Virus record (IMG/VR): IMGVR_UViG_3300027704_000015
Location: 1-64,000 of that record
Strand: one strand, 5' to 3'
DNA from: a virus
DNA: 64,000 bases
Below are positions 34,091 to 41,706 of the stretch, one piece after another; position 1 is the stretch's first letter; each line of letters starts with the position of its first letter. A program made the translations under genes and the position numbers. The notes below the pieces were generated by a model. It ran no database searches and had not been told where the DNA came from. It was given only the letters and a program-made list of their open reading frames with translations.

Positions 34091-34212
34091 TTTTCCTCAT
34101 ACTTATTTACATAGTATAATATAGGTCATACAATTAACTTGTATAGAAGACAGATAAAACAATCATGTACGTGTCTGTCGTGAACCGAATTTTTATATAG
34201 GAGTAAATTATT

Positions 34213-34734
34213 ATGGGAAGAATGTTTGGAACAGGGAGAGAGCCCTTAAACCTACTCAAATCAAATATCATTTATGGTATGGCTAATAGTAAAAGCAATA
34301 TGGAGGCTGCTAGGTTCTTGAGGATATCCTACCCCACCTACAAGAAATATGCCAAGATGTACAAGGATGATGCTACAGGTACCAGCTTGTTTGAAATGCA
34401 TAAGAACCAGCAAGGCATAGGGGTAGCTAAACCTTACAATGTCAAGAAAGGAAAATACAGCATGGAGGATATCCTGGAGGGTGCTTATCCAGAGTATCCT
34501 GTAAGTAATCTTAAGAAAAGAATCATAACCAACTCCATCCTCGAGGAATGCTGTGACAATTGCAGCTTTCAGGAGAGGAGAGTAGTGGACTATACTGTAC
34601 CCTTGCTCCTGGACCATATGGATGGCGATAGAACCAACCATAGACGCTGGAACCTTAGGATGTTGTGTTATAATTGCTACTACCTGATGGTGGGTAACAT
34701 CGGTGGACGTCCAGTCAACACAGATAATCATTAA
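34213..34734 (+). CDS. HNH endonuclease
   Basis: 173 aa. N-terminal helical DNA-binding-like part (KSNMEAARFLRISYPTYKKY). The C-terminal HNH: CCDNC, then LLLDHMDGDRTNHRRWNLRM and LCYNCYYL, giving the zinc-ribbon cysteines and the D-H...N...N pattern. Either a homing-type nuclease or a phage-function HNH. First gene of a block that looks richer in GC and different in codon choice from the genes around it, which suggests separate origin. Confidence 0.85.
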   Translation: MGRMFGTGREPLNLLKSNIIYGMANSKSNMEAARFLRISYPTYKKYAKMYKDDATGTSLFEMHKNQQGIGVAKPYNVKKGKYSMEDILEGAYPEYPVSNLKKRIITNSILEECCDNCSFQERRVVDYTVPLLLDHMDGDRTNHRRWNLRMLCYNCYYLMVGNIGGRPVNTDNH

Positions 34735-34739
34735 ATTAG

Positions 34740-34770
34740 TTGCTTATCCGAGATATATTTCGTATCTTTA
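34740..34770 (+). promoter_or_regulatory. Bacteroidetes-type promoter, forward arm of an inverted pair
   Basis: TTG 34740-34742, 20-nt spacer, TATCTTTA 34763-34770. It faces a matching promoter on the other strand at 34848-34878. Confidence 0.65.
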
Positions 34771-35082
34771 TAATATAAATCAATTGGATACCCTAATAGA
34801 TCGGGGGAGCGCACCTACTATTTAATTTTTCACCCCACCCTTAACTATAAAGATACGAAATTAAATGCAGGGAGGCAACTAAATCCATGTTTATCTTTGT
34901 CTCAATAGGAGTCATGCGGTGGAGGGGGCGGGGAACCCAAGGCTTAATAACTTTCTGATAACTTTCCGGGAGAGAGTTGCCACCGATGTAACGCCTTGAG
35001 TATGAACTAGTTAGCGGCGCTCAGTTTAAACACAAAGGTTTAATAACTTTTGCAAATTAACTCAAGATAACTGTGGGATTAG
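34771..35082. other. Structured intergenic region with ATAACTTT repeats
   Basis: No credible gene. After the convergent promoters there is a G-rich section. CGGTGG (34917-34922) can pair with CCACCG (34980-34985). The phrase ATAACTTT recurs: TTAATAACTTT at 34944-34954, GATAACTTT at 34957-34965, TAATAACTTT at 35041-35050, and GATAACTG near 35066. Candidates: a non-coding RNA, an iteron-type replication origin or a regulator-binding region. Confidence 0.4.
34848..34878 (-). promoter_or_regulatory. Bacteroidetes-type promoter on the minus strand
   Basis: On the complement: TTG (34878-34876), 20-nt spacer, TATCTTTA (34855-34848). It points left, towards the forward promoter at 34740, and would give antisense RNA into the HNH gene. 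Confidence 0.55.
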
Positions 35083-35113
35083 TTGTAGATATGCAGATTA
35101 TTTCTTATCTTTA
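35083..35113 (+). promoter_or_regulatory. Bacteroidetes-type promoter
   Basis: TTG 35083-35085, 20-nt spacer, TATCTTTA 35106-35113, 40 nt before the ATG at 35154. Downstream TATAAATAAAG is shared with several other family members. Confidence 0.75.
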
Positions 35114-35153
35114 GGTATAAATAAAGCGGAGATACTAATTAAATTACAATAAA

Positions 35154-35435
35154 ATGACAGAAACACACTTACCAAAGACTACAGACATGTTACACACGTT
35201 AACACTGGAGCAATTAAACGAATTACAAGGACAGATCACACAGATGATCCAGTTAAAACAGCCATCCTTAAGGGTTGGAATGAAATGCGAGGTAAGATCT
35301 CCTAAATTGGAAGGGTTAGAAGGTATGATCATCAAGGTGAATAGGACTAAATGTAAGATACAGTTCGATAACAGTGGACAATTCAAGAGAGACACTACAT
35401 GGAACGTGCCAAAAGACATGATAATCTTAAAATAA
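35154..35435 (+). CDS. Small KOW/SH3-like protein
   Basis: 93 aa. Helical N-terminus (LTLEQLNELQGQITQMIQLK) and a beta-barrel-like C-terminus (RVGMKCEVRSPKLEGLEGMI, TKCKIQFDNSGQF) like a KOW/SH3 domain. Flanked by two copies of the promoter. Possibly an RNA- or ribosome-binding factor; inference only. Confidence 0.55.
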   Translation: MTETHLPKTTDMLHTLTLEQLNELQGQITQMIQLKQPSLRVGMKCEVRSPKLEGLEGMIIKVNRTKCKIQFDNSGQFKRDTTWNVPKDMIILK

Positions 35436-35447
35436 ACAGTGAAACAG

Positions 35448-35478
35448 TTGGAGATACGAGATATTTTTCGTATCTTTA
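35448..35478 (+). promoter_or_regulatory. Bacteroidetes-type promoter
   Basis: TTG 35448-35450, 20-nt spacer, TATCTTTA 35471-35478, 50 nt before the ATPase gene. Confidence 0.75.
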
Positions 35479-35527
35479 TGTATATAAAGAGGGAGGAAGC
35501 TCCTAGTAATAATTAAAAACTAAATCA

Positions 35528-36709
35528 ATGAGTGCAATCAACGAACTATTAATCGGCTACTACAGACCGGAAATGTTTACAACTACAACTATCAAGGTGT
35601 ATAACACCGATGGCAAGGAATGTCATACCAACAACTATCCTCACAAGCTATGGAGCAATCTTAAGAAGTCGGCTATGGCGGAAGGCAAGGCTCTACACTA
35701 TACAGGTGAAGGCTGGAGGAAAGTGGATATGACTCATTACCTACAAGCTCAGATGGAGGTGAAAATACCTGAACCAGCTCCAGAGGTACCAACTGAGCAT
35801 GCTGAACTTCTCAACCTTATACATACATCATATGACCTTAAACCTAAGGGCTTGAAAATGAACGAGTTAAAGTGGAAGTATCTGATGAGATCAGGTATGA
35901 GAGGTAAAAATATAATGATGACAGGTCCAGCTGGATGTGGTAAAACGATGGCTGCTAAAGCTCTAGTTAACGCATTGGATAGACCTGACTTCTATTTCAA
36001 CCTGGGAGCTACTCAAGATCCAAGAGCTACCCTAATAGGTAATACTCATTTCAATAAAGAGCAAGGCACCTACTTCTCAGAGGCTTTATTTGTTAAAGCT
36101 ATTCAGACCCCTAACGCAGTAATACTATTGGATGAGCTATCAAGAGCTCACCCTGATGCATGGAACATCTTAATGACGGTACTTGACTCAGGTCAAAGGT
36201 ATTTACGTTTAGATGAAGCTTCCACACAAGCTACTATCAATGTAGCGGATGGAGTAACCTTTATCGCAACCGCGAACATAGGTAACGAGTATACGTCGAC
36301 CAGGGTGATGGATAAGGCTTTGATGGATAGATTCACAATTATCGAGATGGACCTATTGAGCGCATACGATGAAGCAGAACTGCTGAAATATATGTTTCCG
36401 TTAGTAGCTAGCAAGGATATTGAAAGCATTGCGGGCATCACAGATCTAACTAGAAAGGAATGTAACAATGAAGAGTCTAGATTATCCAGTCCAATAAGCA
36501 CACGTACAGCCGTAGAGATGACTTCCCTTATATACGATGGCTTCACGTTACAAGAGGCGTCAGGTATTACTATCTACCCTCAGTATAGTACGGATGGAGG
36601 GGTAGACTCAGAACGCACATTTATCAAGCAGATAGTTCAGAAGTTCTGTGATGATGGTACTGAGAAGGACCTATTCAACGTGGATGAAGAGGCAGGTCAA
36701 GAGATATAA
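35528..36709 (+). CDS. CobS/MoxR-like AAA+ ATPase
   Basis: 393 aa. Walker A GPAGCGKT at about 133-140, Walker B VILLDE near 200, sensor-1 VTFIATANIGNEY, then the arginine-finger region (VMDKALMDRFTIIEM). The order and spacing match the MoxR/CobS clade of AAA+ proteins, which work with a VWA-domain partner. A CobT-like VWA partner is at 48813. The N-terminal 110 residues are a separate domain. Likely remodels a protein complex; the target is unknown. Confidence 0.85.
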   Translation: MSAINELLIGYYRPEMFTTTTIKVYNTDGKECHTNNYPHKLWSNLKKSAMAEGKALHYTGEGWRKVDMTHYLQAQMEVKIPEPAPEVPTEHAELLNLIHTSYDLKPKGLKMNELKWKYLMRSGMRGKNIMMTGPAGCGKTMAAKALVNALDRPDFYFNLGATQDPRATLIGNTHFNKEQGTYFSEALFVKAIQTPNAVILLDELSRAHPDAWNILMTVLDSGQRYLRLDEASTQATINVADGVTFIATANIGNEYTSTRVMDKALMDRFTIIEMDLLSAYDEAELLKYMFPLVASKDIESIAGITDLTRKECNNEESRLSSPISTRTAVEMTSLIYDGFTLQEASGITIYPQYSTDGGVDSERTFIKQIVQKFCDDGTEKDLFNVDEEAGQEI

Positions 36710-36713
36710 TATA

Positions 36714-36899
36714 ATGATAATCAATGAGTTAGCAAGGCTGGTAGGTATAGAGAGGACAAGGTTCCAAAGTAACTGCAAGGTGAAAATAGACAAGGACTTC
36801 AAAAACCCAACGGCCAAGCTTACTCATGGATTTTCAAGAGATCTAAAAAACAGGGATTGCACTCCCAAGAGACGGGTAACCCAAAGTGGCGGTAATTAA
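36714..36899 (+). CDS. Small basic protein
   Basis: 61 aa from the ATG at 36714 (an earlier in-frame ATG at 36648 would overlap the ATPase end). Basic (RTRFQSNCKVKIDKDFKNPT, CTPKRRVTQSGGN). Weak evidence for coding beyond the open frame and position. Confidence 0.4.
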   Translation: MIINELARLVGIERTRFQSNCKVKIDKDFKNPTAKLTHGFSRDLKNRDCTPKRRVTQSGGN

Positions 36900-36910
36900 C
36901 TCCACTAAGG

Positions 36911-37005
36911 GGGACTTGGTCCCTAAACACGGCACACTGTGGGTTGTGTGTCGAGCATGGTTTTTTGGTATAGGTAGTTCATACGTTACAATGTGTTGAA
37001 CACAT
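36911..37005 (+). terminator. Three hairpins, one followed by a T-run
   Basis: GGGAC-TTG-GTCCC (36911-36923); GGCACAC (36931-36937) with GTGTGTC (36946-36952), then TTTTTT at 36961-36966; and ATGTGT-TGA-ACACAT (36991-37005). The second is a plausible intrinsic terminator for the ATPase unit; together they may be one structured RNA. The rest of 36900-37111 shows nothing else. Confidence 0.5.
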
Positions 37006-37111
37006 GAGTATAGAAAGTAGATATATAAAGAACAGGTGCACTGTTTGTTGAGAGACAAAACGGGTACTGAGATATAAAGAGTAAAAAAAATTGAAAACAA
37101 AAAAATTACAT

Positions 37112-37348
37112 ATGGAAACTAAAGAACACATACACTTACAGAAGCTTATAGCATTAGAGGAACGAATAGAGCTCTATTATATATGTAATAGTGAGGAGGA
37201 CAAGGAAGGGAATCAAGGATTCATTACAGACTTGCGACGTAAGTGCATGAAAGATACCACTCATAGAATAGGAAAACACTACATGCAGACTATGAACCAT
37301 CTGTGGCATCAATATAAGATAAATGGTAACATGAAAGAAACAATATGA
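37112..37348 (+). CDS. Small phage protein
   Basis: 78 aa from the ATG at 37112 (METKEHIHLQKLIALEER). Helical, with several Cys and His (YYICNSEEDKEGNQG, KCMKDTTHRIGKHY). Unknown function. Overlaps the next small gene by 4 nt. Confidence 0.5.
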   Translation: METKEHIHLQKLIALEERIELYYICNSEEDKEGNQGFITDLRRKCMKDTTHRIGKHYMQTMNHLWHQYKINGNMKETI

Positions 37349-37494
37349 CAGTAAAAGAGGTATACGCTATACTCAAGGAGCTTGAGGATCATGTTGAAGA
37401 TACATGCTGTACAGTGACCATGGATTCAGAAGATGTAAAGGATTTAATAACAAAACTGAGAAAGGCGATACACGCTTACTCTCAAGAAAAGTAA
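37345..37494 (+). CDS. 49-aa acidic protein
   Basis: ATG at 37345 overlaps the previous stop (ATGA). Sequence MTVKEVYAILKELEDHVEDT then CCTVTMDSEDVKDLITKLRK. Coding supported by tight packing. Unknown function. Confidence 0.5.
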   Translation: MTVKEVYAILKELEDHVEDTCCTVTMDSEDVKDLITKLRKAIHAYSQEK

Positions 37495-37514
37495 TAATAA
37501 CGAAAGAATAAAAT

Positions 37515-37670
37515 ATGACAACAATCACAATGATAACCGTAGGTGCCCTAGGCTTTGCTTTGGGCCTGTATGTAAGCTCTCAAATCATGGCACACATCAA
37601 CACCAGTACCAGTAACGAGAAGCTTATGGACAACATCAACAAATGGGACAAGAGAAAGAACAATGACTAG
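37515..37670 (+). CDS. 51-aa membrane peptide
   Basis: One N-terminal hydrophobic segment (TMITVGALGFALGLYVSSQI) and a polar tail. Overlaps the next gene by 8 nt. Unknown. Confidence 0.5.
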   Translation: MTTITMITVGALGFALGLYVSSQIMAHINTSTSNEKLMDNINKWDKRKNND

Positions 37671-37974
37671 ACATGAACAAGAGATGTATCGAAATATCGA
37701 GCGTATAGCTGTAGCTCTAGAGACTATAGTAGTACAAGGCAAGGACCAGAAGCTTGCACAATTCAAGAAGGCCACCAATCTGATATACGGCAATGAACCT
37801 ACTGGTCAATCAGAGCGTACGTCAATGGGTAGCTTTCAACCGGATATTCAATCCCAACTGGATGAACGTATATACCAGGAGTCACAGGCTATAACTGGTG
37901 GTGAGTTTCAAACCTGGTACCATGCTTTGACTCCTGACGAACGAGAGTCGTATGGTCGTGTGTATAGTCACTAA
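37663..37974 (+). CDS. Helical phage protein
   Basis: 103 aa. Helical N-terminus (MYRNIERIAVALETIVVQGK) and a Gln/Ser-rich C-terminus ending with a small helical motif (FQTWYHALTPDERESYGRVY). Unknown function. Confidence 0.5.
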   Translation: MTRHEQEMYRNIERIAVALETIVVQGKDQKLAQFKKATNLIYGNEPTGQSERTSMGSFQPDIQSQLDERIYQESQAITGGEFQTWYHALTPDERESYGRVYSH

Positions 37975-38003
37975 CATCAGTATACAATTCGCACTGCATT
38001 TAG

Positions 38004-38034
38004 TTGCTAGTCTCAACTTTTTTTCTTATATTAA
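38004..38034 (+). promoter_or_regulatory. Bacteroidetes-type promoter, variant -7
   Basis: TTG 38004-38006, 20-nt spacer, TATATTAA 38027-38034, 28 nt before the ATG at 38063. Confidence 0.65.
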
Positions 38035-38062
38035 TATAAATTAAACAATCAATAGAACGCTT

Positions 38063-38338
38063 ATGAAATCAGCTCAACAACAAGACATCAGTCTACTCAA
38101 CATCAACCTATCAAATGCTCGTTCAGAGAACGAGTCTTACGAGGACTACCGCAATAGATTGAAGACCAGCAAACAAATACTTAAAACTTACTTCACACAC
38201 GGTAGAGAAGGTTTTCGTACCATGTTCCCTAACGGTGTAGCAGATGCTATGCAACAGGCACAAGCACAAGATCAACAGGAGATGGCTACCGAACAAGTTC
38301 AAGTGCCGGGGTCACTTCACTTTGGAGACAATGAGTAG
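38063..38338 (+). CDS. Gln-rich helical protein
   Basis: 91 aa (YEDYRNRLKTSKQILKTYFT; ADAMQQAQAQDQQEMATEQV). Unknown family. Its end overlaps the next gene by 8 nt. Confidence 0.5.
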   Translation: MKSAQQQDISLLNINLSNARSENESYEDYRNRLKTSKQILKTYFTHGREGFRTMFPNGVADAMQQAQAQDQQEMATEQVQVPGSLHFGDNE

Positions 38339-38681
38339 TGACCCGCATCTAGACAACCGACGTGCCGGGCGCAAACAGCGCCTTCACAACCCTTACAACT
38401 GTGCGGGCTCACTGGAGGTGCAACACGACAATGGTACTTGGTATCGAACTACAACTTCATATTTTCGTTCCTTCTCCGGACCACGACGTATCACTGCTCC
38501 CGAACGCATCATACAAGGCATGGAATCGTTGAGCATACCCGTAGTGACCAACGAGTATCATGGACCGGTCTATGCCATGGACACCAACTTCGAGTATATT
38601 GGGCCGGTGATCAATGATTACGTCAACAAAGAGATGTTGAACAAGTCCAAGATGGATCGAAACGCGTCTATGTTAGACTAA
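38331..38681 (+). CDS. Phage protein of unknown function
   Basis: 116 aa from the ATG at 38331, chosen because it overlaps the previous stop; a longer frame from 38244 would sit in another gene. Beta-like centre (CAGSLEVQHDNGTWYRTTTS). Its codon use (CGT, CGC, GGG) looks different from the genes after 38.8 kb. Confidence 0.5.
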   Translation: MSSDPHLDNRRAGRKQRLHNPYNCAGSLEVQHDNGTWYRTTTSYFRSFSGPRRITAPERIIQGMESLSIPVVTNEYHGPVYAMDTNFEYIGPVINDYVNKEMLNKSKMDRNASMLD

Positions 38682-38708
38682 TAGTGTATAGAAATCAATG
38701 AGAAAATT

Positions 38709-38756
38709 CGAGGGGCATTTTGCGCGCGGCGTCGCTTCGCTCTAATCCTTCCCTCG
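38709..38756 (+). terminator. GC-rich hairpin between gene blocks
   Basis: CGAGGG (38709-38714) pairs with CCCTCG (38751-38756) around a strikingly GC-rich loop (GCGCGCGGCGTCGCTTCGC) in an AT-rich genome. It closes the 34.2-38.7 kb block and precedes a promoter. A terminator or structured RNA is likely. Confidence 0.5.
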
Positions 38757-38788
38757 CCCCCTCTCGCCCAACATAACTGTGTGAATAG

Positions 38789-38819
38789 TTGGTAGTCTGA
38801 GATATTTTTCTTATCTTTA
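38789..38819 (+). promoter_or_regulatory. Bacteroidetes-type promoter
   Basis: TTG 38789-38791, 20-nt spacer beginning GTAGTCTGAGATA, TATCTTTA 38812-38819, 24 nt before the ATG at 38844. Confidence 0.75.
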
Positions 38820-38843
38820 TATATAAATAAAAAGGAACAAATT

Positions 38844-39023
38844 ATGAATGAAAGAGACAGGTTACGAGTAGCTAACGATTATATAGTAGGTTACGCAAAT
38901 GGTTTTATTACAGATCAAGAGTGCAGTGAAATGTGTGATCTAATATTAAATGAGTCATCAATTGTTACAGAAGATGATTGGTGTCATTACTCAGGTATGC
39001 CATCACCAGAAGCTTATAAATAA
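38844..39023 (+). CDS. 59-aa acidic protein
   Basis: Driven by the promoter at 38789. Sequence ANDYIVGYANGFITDQECSE then MCDLILNESSIVTEDD. The small gene at 40549 has a related layout (DMYYADEITLEVCERLL), so the two may share a short helical motif. Unknown function. Confidence 0.6.
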   Translation: MNERDRLRVANDYIVGYANGFITDQECSEMCDLILNESSIVTEDDWCHYSGMPSPEAYK

Positions 39024-39038
39024 TAACCGTGAAAACAG

Positions 39039-39069
39039 TTGCTAGTCTGAGATATTTTTCTTATCTTTA
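39039..39069 (+). promoter_or_regulatory. Bacteroidetes-type promoter
   Basis: TTG 39039-39041, 20-nt spacer, TATCTTTA 39062-39069, followed by GGTATAAATAAAGAGG as at 35113. Confidence 0.75.
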
Positions 39070-39125
39070 GGTATAAATAAAGAGGGAGATACTAGATCGA
39101 GCTCAGTAACAATAAAAATCAAAAA

Positions 39126-39581
39126 ATGTCAAAATCTAAAAAAGCACCAGTTTACCAATACGGAATCGAAATTACTAAACCTCATTCAAAAGCAATGTAC
39201 GAGCATAATGATCAAGTTGCAGAAGAGATGAAGCGTAATATCGCAAGTATTTGGGCTGATGAAATGATTAAGTTCAATAAGACTGATGAGTGGCCTTCGC
39301 AAGGTGATTCTAAAATGCATACAATACAGAGTAGTATATGTGCTACCGGTTTTGGTGACGGGTTTACTATTGATGAAGTTCATACAGACTTTATGTCTAA
39401 CTTGAGTAATATGGCCAACTGGCAATTGCATGAAGAGTACAGTTACATGTCCTTTAGTAATGGTTTAGTTCCAAGAACTAGATTTATGATGGTAGGTTTT
39501 GAATGGCAAAAACATGATTACAGTTTCTGTACAGATAAAGATTTATCACCAGTAGCAGTAGAAAATAAAATGCACGTATAA
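39126..39581 (+). CDS. Phage protein of unknown function
   Basis: 151 aa. Soluble alpha/beta protein (NIASIWADEMIKFNKTDEWP, RTRFMMVGFEWQKHDYSFC). Own promoter at 39039. Not a family I can name. Confidence 0.55.
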   Translation: MSKSKKAPVYQYGIEITKPHSKAMYEHNDQVAEEMKRNIASIWADEMIKFNKTDEWPSQGDSKMHTIQSSICATGFGDGFTIDEVHTDFMSNLSNMANWQLHEEYSYMSFSNGLVPRTRFMMVGFEWQKHDYSFCTDKDLSPVAVENKMHV

Positions 39582-39582
39582 T

Positions 39583-40080
39583 ATGAAAGATAAATTAAGA
39601 ATTTTTATAGACATGGATGGTGTGTTAGCTGACTTCCAGAAAGCAGCTGACTTAATACCTGACTGGGCACCTGAACATGATAAAAAGCATCCAGATGAGG
39701 TGTTAGACTTTTCAACGTTTGAAGTGATTCCAGGTGCTAAAGAAGCAATAGCTAAATTAATTGATATGGGTCACGATCTATTCATTGCTTCTACCCCACC
39801 TTGGAACAATAAAGCTGCATGGGGTCAGAAAGGTGAGTGGATAGAAGAACACTTCCCAGCACTTAAAAGAAAGGTTTTTCTAACTCACAGAAAAGATCTA
39901 CTGATTGGTGACATCTTGATTGATGATACTGGTTATAGAGGTCAAGCTGACTTTCAAGGTGAGTGGATCCATTTCGGTAAGAGTAAGAGAAAGGTTCTAA
40001 CTGATCAGGGATGGAGAACACGAAATTGGGGAGACTGGAAGAGTGTTATGTTATACTTAAACAAGAAATATGGTATTTAA
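39583..40080 (+). CDS. 5'(3')-deoxyribonucleotidase-like HAD phosphatase
   Basis: 165 aa. RIFIDMDGVLADF gives the HAD nucleophile D10 and general acid D12; motif II is in DLFIASTPPWNN and the acidic motif in DILIDDTGYRG. The DMDGVLADF form and length fit the NT5C-type deoxyribonucleotidases found in many phages, which dephosphorylate (d)NMPs. Likely tunes nucleotide pools during infection. No head-targeting leader, unlike the HAD protein at 1534. Confidence 0.85.
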   Translation: MKDKLRIFIDMDGVLADFQKAADLIPDWAPEHDKKHPDEVLDFSTFEVIPGAKEAIAKLIDMGHDLFIASTPPWNNKAAWGQKGEWIEEHFPALKRKVFLTHRKDLLIGDILIDDTGYRGQADFQGEWIHFGKSKRKVLTDQGWRTRNWGDWKSVMLYLNKKYGI

Positions 40081-40097
40081 AAAAACTAGTAAATAAT

Positions 40098-40128
40098 TTG
40101 TTGTTATGAAAAATAATTCGTATATTAT
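40098..40128 (+). promoter_or_regulatory. Bacteroidetes-type promoter, variant -7
   Basis: TTTG 40097-40100, 20-nt spacer, TATATTAT 40121-40128. A 16-codon open frame starts at 40132, 3 nt after the -7 box, and overlaps the start of the gene at 40166; it may be a leader peptide. Confidence 0.65.
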
Positions 40129-40165
40129 AATATGATTGAATTCCTTATATATAAAATAAAAAATT

Positions 40166-40552
40166 ATGGCAAAGAAAAGTAAGTATACTAGACGTAGAGC
40201 GATCGATTGTAAATTAATTGAGAGAAGCAAGAGCAATCCAGGTTACTGCAAGTATATGATTACTATAGCAGAGCTAGATGGTACCATTCATAAGCAGCCA
40301 GCTTACGGTAGAGATATGCAAAGTGCTTTAGCTAGGTTAATGAATAGAGAGTTGACTGTAAAAGTTGAAAGGAAGTTAGAGACTAATACTGGTTTAATAT
40401 TCATAGCCTGGTTACTATTAATGGGGACACCAGCTATAATTTTTGGAGCACAAGATACACCTTGGTACCTGGCACTCACGTTTGGTACTATTATAATGTT
40501 AATGGCAGTAGCTAGTATATGGTATAACTATATAAAGAAAGGTGAAGTATGA
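40166..40552 (+). CDS. Two-pass membrane protein
   Basis: 128 aa. Basic soluble N-terminal domain (KYTRRRAIDCKLIERSKSNP) and two C-terminal membrane helices (LIFIAWLLLMGTPAIIFGA, LALTFGTIIMLMAVASIWYN). Unknown. Confidence 0.55.
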   Translation: MAKKSKYTRRRAIDCKLIERSKSNPGYCKYMITIAELDGTIHKQPAYGRDMQSALARLMNRELTVKVERKLETNTGLIFIAWLLLMGTPAIIFGAQDTPWYLALTFGTIIMLMAVASIWYNYIKKGEV

Positions 40553-40659
40553 GTAGATTGATATATGACATGTATTATGCTGATGAGATAACTCTAGAGG
40601 TGTGCGAGCGATTGTTAGCTCAACTAAGTAAATCAAAAGAACGTAGACGGTATTATTAA
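40549..40659 (+). CDS. 36-aa peptide
   Basis: ATG overlaps the previous stop (ATGA); stop 1 nt before the cupin gene. MSRLIYDMYYADEITLEVCE then RLLAQLSKSKERRRYY. Similar short helical layout to part of the protein at 38844. Confidence 0.5.
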   Translation: MSRLIYDMYYADEITLEVCERLLAQLSKSKERRRYY

Positions 40660-40660
40660 T

Positions 40661-41005
40661 ATGAATTATATAGAAGATCGACCTTGGGGTAAATTTGAGA
40701 TATTAATTGATAGTGATATCTGTAAGGTTAAAAAGATAACAGTTAAACCTGGCGGTAGGTTAAGTTACCAATACCATCACAAGAGGGGTGAGGCCTGGAC
40801 AGTTGTATCAGGTGTAGCTACTATGACTTTAAATGACAACATAAGCATACACGTGTACGGTGAAACTATATTAATACCGCAAGGTACTAAACATAGGGTC
40901 GAGAATAGGGGTACAAATGATCTAATATTTATAGAAGTTCAGCATGGGTCATATTTTGGTGAAGATGATATAATAAGAATAGAAGACGATTATAATAGAG
41001 AATAA
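40661..41005 (+). CDS. Cupin, mannose-6-phosphate isomerase type II-like
   Basis: 114 aa. The stretch RPWGKFEIL, then ITVKPGGRLSYQYHHKRGEA and WTVVSGVATMTL, and ILIPQGTKHRVENRG matches the cupin domain of PMI/GMP-type sugar-phosphate enzymes, with metal-ligand histidines (HHKRGE, KHR). A stand-alone sugar-nucleotide cupin. Together with the carbamoyltransferase and glycosyltransferase nearby, it suggests glycan modification. Confidence 0.8.
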   Translation: MNYIEDRPWGKFEILIDSDICKVKKITVKPGGRLSYQYHHKRGEAWTVVSGVATMTLNDNISIHVYGETILIPQGTKHRVENRGTNDLIFIEVQHGSYFGEDDIIRIEDDYNRE

Positions 41006-41006
41006 T

Positions 41007-41249
41007 ATGTATAGAATAATAAGAGAAGTAAACCATTTAACAGATAAAGTACAGTACTTTATTGAGCGTAAGAAAACATTTTTATGGGCATCATCATGGA
41101 CTAGAGAGCTAGGATTAGATGTCAGTCAGAGAGGTACTATAGGAGCTCCGACTTATGATGGAGCAAAATGGAAGTTAGACCGTATCAAGTTAAGAGACGG
41201 TGTTATGATGGAGAAGGAGGTAGTAGTAGACTTAACTGACGTTATATAG
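41007..41249 (+). CDS. Small phage protein
   Basis: 80 aa, beta-rich (RIIREVNHLTDKVQYFIERK). Packed between the cupin and GIY-YIG genes with 1-nt gaps. Unknown. Confidence 0.5.
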   Translation: MYRIIREVNHLTDKVQYFIERKKTFLWASSWTRELGLDVSQRGTIGAPTYDGAKWKLDRIKLRDGVMMEKEVVVDLTDVI

Positions 41250-41250
41250 A

Positions 41251-41706
41251 ATGGATATAAATTACTATACTAAATACGATAAAGGGTTTCAACTACTATG
41301 TGAACTACAGCCATCAGATAGATATACTCAAGGTATTGAGTTAAAGGATGTAAGGTTACTCAAAGACAATAGAGAACTCTATAGTCAGCCAGGTGTATAT
41401 ATACTTGCTAATAAGCTTGGAGAGGTACTTAAAATAGGTCAGACGAGTAATATGTTCAATAGAATATATACTCAATACAAATGTGTTTCAAATGCTACTA
41501 ATCACAGGATACGAGATCATATTAAGATAGTTGAGCCTCTATTAGTATATGTCTATATGCTACCTAAAAAGAAGACTAGAATACCTTTAGGGCTAAATAA
41601 GTACACAGTGTATACATCTTTTGCAGGAGGGTTTGAGCATGCACTTCTAAAAGAATTTAAAGATAAAACTAAAGCATTACCTAAACTAAATACGATGATA
41701 CGATGA
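41251..41706 (+). CDS. GIY-YIG-like nuclease
   Basis: 151 aa. QPGVYILANKLGEVLKIGQT carries the GVY...KIG variant of the GIY...YIG pair, with Arg in NRIYTQYKC and the Glu in GFEHALLKEF. This fits the GIY-YIG nuclease core. Possible roles are host DNA cleavage or a homing-like activity. No partner domain visible. Confidence 0.75.
   Translation: MDINYYTKYDKGFQLLCELQPSDRYTQGIELKDVRLLKDNRELYSQPGVYILANKLGEVLKIGQTSNMFNRIYTQYKCVSNATNHRIRDHIKIVEPLLVYVYMLPKKKTRIPLGLNKYTVYTSFAGGFEHALLKEFKDKTKALPKLNTMIR

Noticed and set aside
35113-35130. T4-type late promoter TATAAATA downstream of several -7 boxes
   Set aside because: The TATAAATAAAG stretch always follows the Bacteroidetes-type box and more likely is the transcript leader; not needed to explain the genes.
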